This document shows, one piece after another, positions 34,906 to 46,568 of a stretch of 64,000 nt of DNA; position 1 is the stretch's first letter, and each line of letters starts with the position of its first letter. Position numbers and translations under genes: made by a program. Location of the stretch: assembly GCA_036346225.1 (NCBI GenBank), contig JARFIW010000835.1, forward strand, positions 1,845,829-1,909,828, given 5' to 3'. The DNA is from Platerodrilus igneus (taxonomy: Eukaryota > Arthropoda > Insecta > Coleoptera > Lycidae). The notes beneath the pieces are model-generated. The model did no database searches. It saw only the letters and a program-made list of their open reading frames with translations, and was not told the origin of the DNA.

Positions 34906-35170
34906 TAATTTAGACCACCATACATATTGTCTAGCCAGTGCTTTCATTCTTACAACACCCATATGGGTTGCATGCAATTCTCTTAACATTTTTCTCCTTA
35001 ATCTAGTTGACAAAATTACACGATATCCCTATATCAATAAATTATTATCAATATAAATTTCGTTTCTCCTATTAAAATATGGTTTTAATTCACTGTCGCC
35101 CTCCTTAGGCCATCCATCCCAAACGTATCGAACAACCTTACTTAAAACAATATCCCTACTAATCTCTTTT

Positions 35171-35800
35171 TAAGGTTCCGTACCTTATAAGGTATAACGG
35201 AACTTTTATAAGATCACTCTCGTGTCCGTCCGTCTGTCACAGAGGTTTTTCTCGAAAACTATGTAACGTAGGAGTTTGAAATTTGGCACAAAGCCAGGTC
35301 TATATGGCGCACACATGTATCGACAATCAGAATAGAAAAAAATATTTTTAGATTAAAATGGCGGGTCAAAAGAAAAAAGTTTTAATAAATATATCGTGTG
35401 AGGTATTATTTGAAAGAGAGTTCTAAAAAACTTCTATAATTTTCGGTTTAGTAGTCTTCATGATATAGCTCAAAATGTGCCAAAAATGACCGTTCATCCC
35501 TTGTTCTCCTACATTTCCAAAGCTAAAATTTTGATTTCAATATGGATAGCAGCTATTGAATCATAGATTATCGGAAAACTGCAGATTTTTTTGACAGTGT
35601 AATAGTTGCTGGGAAAAAAATCTTTCAACACAGTAATAATAGACGACGTATTTACTAATGTACCAGTACAATGTGGGACAACATATTCATTTTTCAGTTA
35701 TCACAATCAAATTTGGATAAGATTTAAATATACATAAAAAATAAAAACGGCTTTAATTTGGTTTATTGATTGCTCACTGTAGTGTCGGTACGGAACCCTA
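35171..35800. mobile_element. MITE with GGTTCCGTACC ends
   Basis: Ends AAGGTTCCGTACC and GGTACGGAACCCTAA are inverted repeats with a TA on each side. Just inside the left end is GTGTCCGTCCGTCTGTCACA, a signature I know from a MITE family widespread in insects. About 630 bp, no coding frame. It splits the Gypsy RNase H-integrase region. Confidence 0.75.
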
Positions 35801-35871
35801 ATAGTGCGAGCTCGACTCCCTCTTGGCTAACTTTTTTAATACTGAAACATCGATGGATATGTTCACCTCTA

Positions 35872-36797
35872 TCAAAAAATTACGTTATCTTCCTCAATTG
35901 ATATATAGGTAACATTTATAGGCAATCTGGACAGTCCGTCTGCACCCTCATTAGATTTACCTGGTATATATTTAAATGTATAGTCAAATTCACTCAAGAA
36001 TAAAGCCCAACGCTGTAGACGACCAGCCAACATCTTAGGAAATCCCTTATGTTCCCCAAACAGAGCCAAAGCGGTTTATGATCCGAATACAACATAAATT
36101 TATTTCCCATCAAATACTGAGGAAATGCCTCTATGAATTACTGAATAATTCTTTTCAAGGCGTTTAATAAGCGTGAAGCAAAACAGATAGGTTTTTTGGA
36201 ACCATCAGGATATATATGTAATAAGGCTGCTCGAATCCCTATGCTAGAAGCATCACAATCTAATCTAATATCTAATTCTGGATTAAAATTAACTAAATTT
36301 TGATCACTACTTATTATATTTTTCGACTGATTAAAAGAGTTTTCACAATTTTTATTCCATTTAAATTGTACATTCTTTTTTAATAATTGATATAATGGAG
36401 CCAAAATCTCAGACAATCTATCAACAAACTTCTCATAATAATTTATCATCTCTAAGAATGCTTTCAGTTCTGAACTATTGTTTGGTCTTTGTACTTCTCG
36501 CATAGCCTAAACCTTCTCAGGATCTCTAAATAGTCTGTGTTTACTTAAAATATGGTCAAGGTACCTTTTCTCGGGAACCAAAAATTCACATTTTTCAATA
36601 TTTAATTTAAACCTGGCTTTTTCCAACCTTTGAAAAACACTCCAAATTCTTGAAATGTTTGTCTCTAGTCATTACTCGTAATAACAATATCGTCTAAAAA
36701 ATTTATCACTCCACCAACATCTTGTAATGTCTTTTCTACTATTTTTTGGAAAATTCAACATGTTGGTTTCGTTCCCAACGGTAAACGATTTAAAAGA
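35872..36797 (-). pseudogene. Gypsy RT C-terminal half and RNase H
   Basis: Begins on the minus strand at the pogo insertion (LLNRLPLGTKPTC, 36797). The catalytic motif INFLDDIVITS lies near 36700, followed by thumb and connection segments (MREVQRPNNSSELKAFLEMI, 36503) and an RNase H-like part with LDCDASSIGIRAALL and SDHKPLW, ending near LQRWALFLSEFDYTFKYIPG and NEGADGLSRLP. Several frameshifts. Confidence 0.85.
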
Positions 36798-36901
36798 TAC
36801 CGTATTGAATTTAAGACGCACTTTTTGTCACGGTTAAACGTCTAAAATAATGGATGCATTTTAAATTCGAGGTACTTTCTTCATTGACCACATGTATTAC
36901 C

Positions 36902-37200
36902 ATACATTTACATTTCCAATGCTCCACCCGAAGGTACTACATTGGCCAGGCCAGTTTTTTGTTGCCTGGAAATTTAAAATTTTGCCGAACCCTTGCCGTT
37001 CCAGGCAAGGTAGGGATCTTTAACGTGCGTGACAACACTCACACACTGGACCTCCATTTAACCTCTCATCCGAACAAGGGCGTAATTTTTGTGAAAAATG
37101 CTCACCTGCCATTTTTCAAGCATTCGGCCGTGTCGGAATTCGAACTCAGGACCTTGGAATTCATAGTCTTACGCTTACTACATTGATCCACGGCGATGTC
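36902..37200 (-). repeat. tRNA-derived SINE, copy 2
   Basis: Flanked by 14 bp duplications CCACATGTATTACC (36888-36901 and 37201-37214), the mark of LINE-mediated insertion. On the minus strand the head folds as tRNA-like, GCCGTGGATC ... GACACGGC, with B-box GAGTTCGAATTCC. The rest matches copies 1 and 3 (GTGAGCATTTTTCACAAAAA, GTCACGCACGTTAAAGATCC, GTAGTACCTTCGGGTGGAGC). Confidence 0.85.
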
Positions 37201-37491
37201 CCACATGTATTACCGTAAAACGACCTGTTTATATGAGCTAAAATGTCCTATTATACGTACAATAGTAGTAGTCTTATTGTATTTGCTACATTATGCTATC
37301 GACATACTACACTATCCCTCTTCATATGAGTCATGGTGTTTATAAAAGTGATGACTAAACACTTGTAAACCTGTTCCCATTTCCTGTCACAGTCGTCGCT
37401 TGTCATCGTCAGACAGTGTTGCTGTCCTAAACATTGCAGTTATCGTAACTGTTGCAGTTGTTGTTTTGTTAATACCGTACCTTTTTTTATT

Positions 37492-38470
37492 ATGGAGAAG
37501 CGTTTTACATATGACGTGGAATTTAAACGTAAAGTTATTTTGCGTGTTGAAAATATAGGAAATCTTGCCGCCGGTAAACAGTTCTCGATTAATGAAGTGA
37601 ATGTTCGTCGTTGACAAAAAGAAAAATAAGTTATTCGCGTGTAAACGAACAAAAAAATCATTTTCGGGGCCAAACCACGGAAGATATCCAGAAATCGATG
37701 CTGCCATTTTAACTTATTTTAAAGAACTTCGCACAATAGGTCTTCTAGTAACACATGAAGCATTAATGTTAAATGCCAGAGAAATTGCTACCAATAAAGC
37801 TCTTCAATTTAAAGCTAGTCGTGAATGGTGTGAAAAATTCGTGAAAAGACTATGTCTATCATTACGTTGTAGAACCACAATTTGCCAGAAACTACCATTT
37901 GATTATGAGGATAAATTAGTTCAATATCAACGTCATGTAATACAACTAAGGTTAAAGAAACGATATCATTTTAATCGAATCGTTAATGCTGATGAAACTG
38001 CCGTTTTCTTTGACATGCCAAGAAATTACACGCTCAGTGAGAAAGGACAAAAACAAGTAACAGTGAAAACAATCGGCTACGAAAAATTAAGAGTAACTGT
38101 TATGCTGAGTGCTACTGCGGATGGAAATAAGTTACCGCCATATGTAATCCTAAACAGAAAAACTGTTCCAAAAGAAACCTTCTGTGATGGGATTATTGTT
38201 TGAGCCCAACAAAATGCATGGATGACAAGTGAACTTATGCAAGATTGGTTAGGGTGTGTATGGGAGCGTAGACTGGGTGGACTTCTCAAACAAGATAGCA
38301 TATTAGTGATGGATGCGTTTCGCGATTATTTATCTGACAACATTAAAACCAGGTTGGCAAATGGAAAATGCGATTTAGTAGTCATTCCTGGAGGTCTGAC
38401 AAGTCAGTTACAGCCACTTGATTGGGTGTTAATAAAGCCCTTAAAGATCGTATTTGTGCGCATTACTTTG
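37492..38470 (+). pseudogene. pogo-like transposase, N-terminal and catalytic part
   Basis: Starts MEKRFTYDVEFKRKVILRVE with a psq/Brinker-type DNA-binding helix region ending VNVRR-stop near 37614. The main frame 37601-38203 includes SREWCEKFVKR (CENPB-type domain) and the first catalytic Asp in NADETAVFFDMPRNY. A stop at 38203 interrupts it. 38222-38440 holds the second Asp (ILVMDAFRDYLSDNIK) and LQPLD, and then a frameshift leads into GVNKALKDRI, which normally carries the protein on toward its C-terminus. There the LINE insertion cuts it. Confidence 0.88.
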
Positions 38471-38484
38471 TACTTTGTATTAAA

Positions 38485-39528
38485 ATGCCTGCGGATGAAG
38501 ACGTTATAACCGAAGCTGATCGCGAAAACAATTATAAATGCTGTAAAAAGAAATGTATGGACCTGTATTGTGTCATTTGTGGAAATATATTTCACAAAAG
38601 TTGTGATGAACGAGTCAAATCTCTTAATATAATTGATAATACACGTGTAATTTGCTGTTCACCTAAACTAACTTCAAAATATGATCATAATAATATCGAT
38701 GCGCTGGAAAATGTTTACTTGAAACTGTTAGTGAAGCAACTTAGTGACAAATGTGAATTATTGGCTGAAAATATTAATATACTAAAATCAAAATTAAATA
38801 ACAAAGTTGTAGAAACTGATGGGCAAGTAGATGTAACACAGGTTAATGACCTACCACACGTAGTAGCCGCTGTTAATTATAAAACGCCTAGTGGCTCCTG
38901 TCCACAATATATTAGTAACTGTTCACAATCTCAATCTGCTGCAGTGCAAATACGATCTATATCTAATAATACCAATCCTGGTGATATAAAGCAACATGTT
39001 AATAGTAAACAAATGCACGAAGCTTTGCAGCTGGTTAAAATGCGTAACATTATTAATCTTGATACTGTTGAATCTGAAGTTCGTCAAAACAATGAAGGTA
39101 GTGGCAGTATTCCGGCTTCAAAGGGTTTATCTGAGGTAAATACAGTTGTGATTGTTAAGCCGTATTCTCAGCAATTATCTGAAACTACTCTCAAGAACGT
39201 GAATGGTGTTATACAGAGCAATGGAGCATCAATGCAAATCAATTTTACTAAGAATGGTTTAAATGGTTTGGTTACGTTTTATTGTGCAAATGATGCCATG
39301 GCTGTAACTTTACAAGAGCTAGTCAATGGTAACCTATCTAATAGTTATACCGCTTTTCAATCATCCAAAATAAATCCTAAGCTAATTATATTCGGTTGCA
39401 ATAAAGAGGAAATATCTACTAACAATGACAAGTTGGCTGATTACATAGTATCATTAAATAAATTAGTTAAAAATGTAGATAATTTTTGCTGCAAAGTCGT
39501 ACGGAAAAGTAACTCCAAAGTCTGCTAA
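38485..39528 (+). CDS. LINE C ORF1, gag-like with PHD-like finger
   Basis: Open frame of about 347 codons from MPADEDVITEADRE. The N-terminus has CCKKKCMDLYCVICGNIFHK and CDERVK, then ICC, a PHD-like zinc finger as in ORF1 of Jockey/CR1-type LINEs. A coiled-coil-like stretch (LSDKCELLAENINILKSKL) follows, then an unstructured part and a C-terminal fold with KLIIFGCNKEEIST. ORF1 proteins bind the LINE RNA. The frame is also open upstream into the tail of the pogo transposase (from 38422). The zinc knuckles normally at its end are out of frame at 39640-39880. Confidence 0.7.
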   Translation: MPADEDVITEADRENNYKCCKKKCMDLYCVICGNIFHKSCDERVKSLNIIDNTRVICCSPKLTSKYDHNNIDALENVYLKLLVKQLSDKCELLAENINILKSKLNNKVVETDGQVDVTQVNDLPHVVAAVNYKTPSGSCPQYISNCSQSQSAAVQIRSISNNTNPGDIKQHVNSKQMHEALQLVKMRNIINLDTVESEVRQNNEGSGSIPASKGLSEVNTVVIVKPYSQQLSETTLKNVNGVIQSNGASMQINFTKNGLNGLVTFYCANDAMAVTLQELVNGNLSNSYTAFQSSKINPKLIIFGCNKEEISTNNDKLADYIVSLNKLVKNVDNFCCKVVRKSNSKVC

Positions 39529-39639
39529 ATATAATTTTGGAAGTAGATCCGTTAACATTTAACTCAATTATTACTGTGGGTAAACTATATGTTAGCCTTA
39601 GAAGGTGTTTAGTTAAGAGTCATTTCATGTTAAAAGATG

Positions 39640-39895
39640 TTATAAATGTGCTGCGCTAGGGCACAATGCGGGGATTGCAAACCAATGGTGCCTGTATGTG
39701 CTGAAGCACATGCCACGCAAGCAATGTACCACTATCAAGTTTAAATGCGGAAACTGCGTAAGATATAACAATAGCAACGCAAATAAACAAAGTCTGCCTG
39801 TGGATCATGCTGCATCTGACTTATCATGCCCGATGTATATTTCTGCTGTAAATCGATTGAGGAATCGAACTAAATATATCCGTAAACACTTATAG
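39640..39895 (+). pseudogene. LINE C ORF1 tail, zinc knuckles out of frame
   Basis: Cys/His clusters CCARAQCGDC, CTTIKFKCGNC and SCPMYISAVNRL in shifting frames form the knuckle end of ORF1. Separated from the main ORF1 frame by a stop at 39528 and frameshifts. Confidence 0.65.
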
Positions 39896-39914
39896 CAATC
39901 ACATAATTCTGAAA

Positions 39915-40506
39915 TGCCCCTAACAACTAGGTGCTATTTCCAAAATGTGCGAGGCCTTCGTACTAAGACCGCACAATTTTTGCACAAGTATCAGAAGGTG
40001 AATACGACATTATAGCGCTAGCAGAGACATGGATTTCCGATAATATTTCAAGCACCGAGTTATTTACAGATACATACTCTGTTTTCCGCCGTGACCGCAA
40101 TTTCGAAGAAATTGGTCTTCTATGTAGTGGTGGGGTATTACTTGCTATCAAAAATACTATACCGGCAACACCATTGGATCTCACACATATTCACACTACT
40201 TTACCATTGATAGATATAGTAGGATGCAGCTGTAACATACAAACTGCACGCATATATCTTGTAGTGCTATATATTCCACCAGCACTCACAGCCTTAGCTT
40301 TGGAACAATTCTTGGAACATCTTGATCGGCTAGGTGAAGTTAATATGCTAATAATGGGCGACTTTAATGTACCATTATATAACAATTCATATAAGGTCGA
40401 CGTAAAGCAAACCTTCTGGTAAACTTTGCACACTTGATGAATCTTACTCAGTTTAATTCTGTTGTGAATACTAGTGGAAAGGTATTGGATTAAATTTTTT
40501 CTAATG
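39915..40506 (+). pseudogene. LINE C ORF2, endonuclease domain
   Basis: APE-type endonuclease with YFQNVRGLRTK near 39935, IIALAETWISDNIS near 40010, SGGVLLAIKNTIP near 40130 and NMLIMGDFNVPLYNN near 40345, across frames. It would nick the target for first-strand priming. Ends at TA 40507, where DD41D element 3 is inserted, and continues at 43054. Confidence 0.8.
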
Positions 40507-41184
40507 TACAGTGTGTCCCAAATTGGATGTATTAAATGGGTAACTTAGTTGTTATCAAAGATACAATAAAACTGTGTGCGCAGTCATGTGCCAACTATTT
40601 GAAATCAATTCAATGGTGAAATCACAAATGAGCGATCTTCTTTTGTTTTCGAGTTATAGCCAAAAATTAATATTTTTAACAATTCTATTAATTTGTATAA
40701 CTCGTTTGGTTGCAAAAATATCCAAAAATACAATAGAAGTCTTTTATACGGTTTTTTACGTAGAATACAGTGGCGTACGCAAATAATTAATATTTATAAT
40801 ACTTTTGAGGTTATAATATAAACTTGCATTTTTTTAAATGGAAACCACAATCGGTTGTCACTTTATTTAAATACTCTTTTTGACAGCTTTTCAAAAATAT
40901 ATAGTTTAGTATAATTATTTTTTCAAATGGCCGATTTATTCCATGTTTTTGATATAATAAAATAATTTATTGTAGTGGTAATTTATAGTTGGCCGCGAAA
41001 CAAAAGGTAAACACAAAACAAGAGTTTATTATTGTACCACACCACTCTAAACAACAAAGTTTAAAAGCTAAAAGAATACAATTTCATAACTACATATATT
41101 ACAAAAATTAATATAACTGCATCTTAAATTGAAAATTATACTTTCCTATCCACATTTAAACAGTCTATAATCCATATATGGATA

Positions 41185-41308
41185 CACAAATACACACATA
41201 CTCACACACCTCATACCCTCACAAACACACACACACACACACACACCACGCATGCAGCACGCATGCGCACACAACCACACACACCCCCACCTACACACAC
41301 CCTCACAC
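41185..41308. repeat. CA-rich microsatellite
   Basis: ACACAC runs interrupted by ACGCATGCAGCACGCATGCG and CCCCCACC. The pure (AC) part is about 22 bp at 41225-41247. Alternating purine-pyrimidine sequence. Confidence 0.9.
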
Positions 41309-41373
41309 ATAATATATATATAAAACACTAGAACACAGATGGGAATACTACAATAGTTTTATTTACTGATAAT

Positions 41374-42312
41374 TCAGAGATATTGTTCAAACTGGCCTCC
41401 ATTCTTTCTTAAACAAAGTTCGCATCGTTTTATTAAATACTTAATAGAATTTAATAAATAAACCGCCTTAACTTTACGAAATGCTGCTTCAATTGAATTC
41501 CGCAACTCTTCAATACTATGGTTCTGGGTTTTATAGATTTCCTCTTTCAAAAATTCCAAGAAATAGTCCAATATTGACAAGTCAGGAGATCTAGGCGGCC
41601 ACTGAACAGGTCCAAACGTATCCATCCATTTATTGAGATATACTCTATTTAAATAATCACGAGTAATTATAGCGTTGTGCGGGGGTGCACCATCTTGTTG
41701 GAACCACACTTTTTGTCTTTTTTCGAGAGGCATGTCCTCCAGTAATTCGTGCAAGTTGGTATACAAAATTTCAAGATAGCGACAAGCTGAATGATTGTTT
41801 TGAAAAATATGGTATTGAAATTTGCCACCAACAATGTAGTAACAAATATTCAAACCATAACGGCTTTGTTGACGCCTCGTATGTTTGATAGGTATTTTCA
41901 TTCGACCAGCAAGTGCTTCATCAGACCATATAATGTTATTTCCAAAATTGTTAGTAGCTGCACATTTACGAAGATACCATTGACAAAATCGCCTTCTTTT
42001 TGAAAATCGTCGGAAACAAACTATGTATAATTTTATTTTTATAGGATCGATATTTATTACGCTTCAATATTCTTGAAGCTGCTGATTTAGAAACACCCAT
42101 TTCCTTTCAATTTTCCTACATGATGTTCTTGGGTTTGTTTCCACACATGCTATGGTTGAAACAGTAGTTTGCTCTTAATTAAAACTGCATACTGTTTCGT
42201 TCTGGGTTTTCAAAGCAGCCAAACTGTTGTAAATTACTATCTATCCTTTTAAACATGTTAATATTAGGTTGTTGTCTTTCAGGCTATCTGTATTATTTAC
42301 AAACGACATAGT
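41374..42312 (-). pseudogene. DD41D transposase, element 3
   Basis: The C-terminal 175 residues are open (41374-41901): the second catalytic Asp in VWFQQDGAPPHNAI and the third region WPPRSPDLSILDYF, 41 residues apart by eye. The first region NIIWSDEALAGRMKIPIKH lies just upstream in a joined frame near 41920. The N-terminal DNA-binding part up to about 42312 is broken by stops. The three acidic residues are kept. Confidence 0.88.
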
Positions 42313-43053
42313 AATATTATTTGCTATTAGTTACACAATTACCTGTTAAAATATAAAGTCTTTACTGATAGAGAATTCTCGCAGACTCAATAAATGCAAC
42401 TAGCATATTGTATTTTCGTAATTTTCAAATTTTGCCATTTAGTAACAGACTGATGCTTCACTTACAAACTAACAATACAATTTATTGCATGTGCAATAGA
42501 TATGATTGAAGCTCGTTGACGTTTGTTATACAAACAATTGTCGTTTTTGTTTACCTTTTGTTTCATGGCCAACTATTTATTACCAATATAATAAATTATT
42601 TTATTATACCAAAACATGGAATAATTCGGCCATTTGAAAAGATAATTATATTAAACTATATATTTTTGAAAAGCTGTCAAAAAGAGCTTTTAAATAAAGC
42701 GACAACCAATTGTGGTTTCCATTTAAAAAAATGCAAGTTTATATTATAACCTCAAAAGTATTATAAATATTAAATATTTGCGTACGCCACTGTAGTCTAC
42801 GTAAAAAACTGTATAAAAAACTATTACAGTATTTTTGGATATTTTTGCAACCAAACGAGTTATACGAATTAATAGAATTGTTAAAAATATCAATTTTTGG
42901 CTATAACTCGAAAACAAAAGAAGATCGCTCATTTGTGATTTCACCATTGAATTGATCTGAAAAAGTTGGCACATGACTGCGCACACAGTTTTATTGTATC
43001 TTTAATAACAACTAAGTTACCCATTTAATACATCCAATTTGGGACACACTGTA

Positions 43054-45292
43054 CATTGCATAATTAGAAAAGATGATTTTCTGCTTGTTAAAGGGATATT
43101 TACCACCCGTCGCTTTGCATTAACTTTGGACTTGCCTTGAAACATGCAAATTTTTCTAAATCTCCTGCAAGATTTTATAACTTTAAAAAAGACGATTATT
43201 GCTCTTTGTATATGGCATTAATGTAAACCAACTGGATGCACTCACTGATCCGGTTGGAGCCTGTAATGCATTTTATGATCGTTTATATAATATTTTTAAC
43301 CAGTATGTACCAAAAAGTTTTCCTAGGAAACAAAGGTATCCTGTTTGGTACACGCCTGAGATCATCAATAAGCTACATCAGAAGCATGGCTATTTTCAAA
43401 AATATAAAATATACAGGGATTCCTTTTACTTGGTAGAATATAGAAAGCTGGGATCGCATACTAAAATACTAATTCATAGGGCATATAATGCTTACATCTA
43501 CTTGGCTGAAAAGTCACTTCGTGATGATCCCAAGAAATTTTGGACATACATCTAATCAAAGCAGATCAAGACCAGAATACCTGCCATGGTGTATTTAAAT
43601 GGACAAGCTTATGATAATCCAGACTCGATTGTGGAGGCATTTAAAAACTATTTCAGCAGCGTATATATAAGCAATAAAAGTAATTATTCCATGTCATCTG
43701 CCACCTCGATAAACAACGGAAATATAAGTGTACCAAGTGTTTCAGTTGCTGAAGTGGAAAAGTGTATGTGCAAGCTTAAAAATAAATCAACTTGTGGCCT
43801 AGACCAAATACCCTCATTCTTATTAAAGGATTGTGCGTTAGTGTTGGCAAGCCCGATATGCATAATAAATATCTCATTAAAATCCTCTATCTTCCCGTTG
43901 TGTTGGAAAATGTCAGCCATATTCCCTGTACTAAAACAGGGGGTTCCGAGTCAAATCGTGAATTACAGGCCTATCCATCTTGTCCAACTGTGCAAAAGTT
44001 TATGAGATGGTATTGCAAAATAGGTTACAACCTGCTATTAAGCAATACATATCGCCCTGTCAACATGGATTTATGCCACAGCGCTCTACAACTACTAACT
44101 TAACCTGTTTTACGTAATTTGTCTCGGAGGTCCTGGATGATAATGAACAAGATGTATTCTATGCTGAGATAACTAAAGCATTTGACAACATTGATCATGG
44201 TTTACTTTTATGGAAACTTAGTTTGTATGGTTTTAGTGACTCGCTAATTAGATTTTATTTTCCTCCTATCTGAAAAATCGCTTACAGTACGTTGTCTACA
44301 ATGGTTTTAAATCATTATCATTTAAAACAGTTTCTGGTGTTCCCCATGGATCTAACTTGGGGCCACTTCTATTTGTAATTTTTATTAATGATGTATGTAA
44401 AGCAATTGTTGGCTTTAAGTTGTTATATGCGAATGACTTAAAACTATATGTTCGAGTTTCAAATTCCGCTGACTATCTGAAACTGCAACCAGGAATAAAT
44501 AAACTGTATGAATGGTGTGATACAAATAAGCTGACGCTAAATGTGACCAAATGTCACATTATGTCTTACACTAGAAAGCAGCGGTCAGTCGATTTTATTT
44601 ACTATGTTGGCGATGTGATGCTACAGAGGCAAAATGAAATTAAGGAGCTAGGTATCCTGTTTGATTCTTCTCTTTCTTTTGTCTCACATATTCATATGAC
44701 AGTGAATGCAGCACTTAAGGTACTGGGTTTTATAATGAGAACTTGTAAGTGCTTTAGAAAGATAAATACACTTATCACATTATATCAAGCTCTTATTCGA
44801 TCTAAATTGGAGTATGGCTGTAATATTTGGGCACATATATATGATTGTCATATAAAGTATTTAGAGTCTGTCCAACGAAAGTTCCTAAAATACTTGTACC
44901 TTAAAGTAGAAGGTTCCTATCCAGTCATAGGTTATGGTCACGATTTGTTGTTACGAAAGTTTGACTTTCTATCACTGGAAACACGCGGAGCCATGTTATC
45001 ATTAACATTTCTATGTAAGTTGATACGCAATGAAATTGATTGTCCGGAAATCTTACATCTGAAACTACGAATTCCTAGTTGTTGCACCAGAAAGCACGCT
45101 CTATTCTCTCTGCCTACACCACGCACTAATATGTTACTAAAGTCGCCAGTGTATGGTATGTGTGCGCTGTACAATCTACTAAGTGCTGATTGTGATATTT
45201 TTTATGATTCACTTTATGTCATACTACAAATGGTGAAAACCATGTATAAGCCTTTAGAGTTGATCGACTGTCAACATACATATGCTTGCTAG
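43054..45292 (+). pseudogene. LINE C ORF2, linker, reverse transcriptase and C-terminus
   Basis: Resumes after the TA with CIIRKDDFLLVKGIF. The linker contains KQRYPVWYTPEIINKLHQKH. RT starts near 43780 (CGLDQIPSFLLKDCA). After shifts, IDHGLLLWKLSLYGF near 44195 and GPLLFVIFINDVC (44357) precede the catalytic motif LLYANDLKLYVRV, where the usual A/Y-D-D has become A-N-D. This change and several frameshifts make it inactive. Thumb and C-terminal parts run open to 45292 (KELGILFDSSLSF, SKLEYGCNIWAHIY). Confidence 0.85.
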
Positions 45293-45407
45293 TCAGTTAT
45301 ATTTATTTTTGTTTGAACTGTATTTTTATATCTATTTATAGTTTAGATTCCTGTAATTGGGTTATTGTTACCTGTTGGAAAAATAAATTAAATTAAATTA
45401 AAATTAA

Positions 45408-45684
45408 ATTAAAATACAATCAGTGGTTGACTGAAAATGATCATCCCCTCACCAATTGGCAAAATTAAACGAGCCTCAGCAGGTACGATTGTAGGATGGA
45501 TTTCAAAAGCTTGGAAAGATTTTCGAGTATAATCATCAAATCCTTTTTGAAGTGCTGTATATCGAATGCATTGGATGGCTCTAAAGATGCTCATGTATGG
45601 AATCATGGTGACGAAGACAATGCAAACGATTCTACTTCAACGCCCGACAATGATGACGATTCAACAACCGATGATAGCATTTAA
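45408..45684 (+). pseudogene. pogo-like transposase, C-terminal part
   Basis: Continues the pogo transposase after LINE C: YNQWLTENDHPLTPIGKIKR, TIVGWISKAWKDF, then a frameshift near 45525 and IIIKSFLKCCISNALDGSKD, ending in an Asp/Thr-rich tail DNDDDSTTDDSI. This is the usual end of Tigger-type proteins. Confidence 0.85.
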
Positions 45685-45754
45685 AAGCATAAAAATTACT
45701 CTTTTTTACTGTTTTTTTATTGCAAATGAAATTGCGTGAAGTAAGCCTATGTAC

Positions 45755-46568
45755 TGTTACGTGCCAATAAATTGGCACTTAAACATTTTTTAGGTTAATT
45801 TTGATGTGGGGAAGTTTCGCGCCACAAATTCAAAAGACTTGGCGTATATTTCCGTCACATCAGAGTGCGTTTGCGCCAGATCGCGCGACGCGAGTGGCGG
45901 AGAAAAAGTGGGAGAGAAGTGTTTCCGTGAGACGCTATAACGGCTGTTTTGCCTGAACCACAGATCTATGGCCTGAACCTTCGAGTGCAGTGGACGTTTT
46001 AGGTATCGTATCGTGCCTTTATCTTTATTTATGTAGACTTCCTTGCATTTGTTTATCTTGTTCGTCAACCATATACCTGTTCCTTGTCGATCCCTACATA
46101 GGTAGAGATAAATCTGTAGCAGCCTAAGGAGAACCGGAGGCCACGACCCTAGATAAACGAGTCCTGGTAGCCACCGCGACTGCCAGAGCTGTTCCGAGCG
46201 CTTTGGAAGAGCGATGGGCGTACCCTCCAGCAATTATCTTTAAGGCGGCCATCAGCAGCCCTTATGGATGTGCTGACGCAATCTTTATCTATCTTGAAGG
46301 ACGCTTGGCGGACTTCGTGGAAATCTGGACCTATTATGTGAGTACCTTATTGACATAATTGTTGCTAATTTAATTGATATATTGCGTAATTAAAATTGCT
46401 GAGTGGGTGACGTCATTGACAGATGGGCGCGCCGAAATCTGTACAAAGATTAGCGCTACCAACTGCGGTGGTGTCTAGTAAACCGCGCTTGCGGTGTTGT
46501 ATTTACGACTTTTAAAACTGTAAGAACTTGCATTTTAAACCGTAAGAATTTACGTTAAAATCGTAAGA
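45755..46568. mobile_element. Solo-LTR-like element, copy 2
   Basis: 814 bp, TGTTACGTGCC ... ATCGTAAGA with GTAC duplications at 45751-45754 and 46569-46572. Same family as 32829-33715 and 54607-55265. The end carries extra TTTTAAA-x-C-GTAAGA units, so this copy is longer at its 3' side. It contains GTGACGTCATTGACAGATGG. Confidence 0.75.

Larger units (their letters stand above)
40509..43051 (-). mobile_element. DD41D IS630/Tc1/mariner-type element 3
   Basis: 2,543 bp, ends CAGTGTGTCCCAAATTGGAT and its complement, TA duplications at 40507-40508 and 43052-43053. Inverted repeats are ~515 bp (40509-41022 against 42536-43051), the longest of the three. The transposase is on the minus strand. 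A CA-rich microsatellite lies between the left TIR and the gene. It splits LINE C. Confidence 0.9.
38471..45407 (+). mobile_element. LINE C (Jockey/CR1-like) inside the pogo transposase
   Basis: Non-LTR retrotransposon with ORF1 from 38485, ORF2 through 45292 and a 3' tail of (AAATT)n-like repeats (about 45385-45413). It joins the pogo gene between KALKDRI and YNQWLTENDH. Its RT linker is split by DD41D element 3 at TA 40507. The exact 5' boundary (within 38450-38484) and target duplication were not resolved. Confidence 0.8.

Noticed and set aside
36930..37190. tRNA gene at the SINE heads
   Set aside because: The heads fold roughly like tRNA, but are diverged and fused to a repeated body; they are SINE promoters, not tRNA genes.
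41146..41328. Cys/Val-rich 60-codon frame
   Set aside because: Translation of the CA-rich microsatellite.
40574..42986. Matching frames MCAVMCQLF... at 40574-40786 (+) and 42744-42986 (-)
   Set aside because: They are the two inverted repeats of DD41D element 3, not a duplicated gene.
38471..45413. Target duplication for LINE C
   Set aside because: I compared the flanks AAAGATCGTATT and TACAATCAGTGG and found no convincing repeat, so none is claimed.
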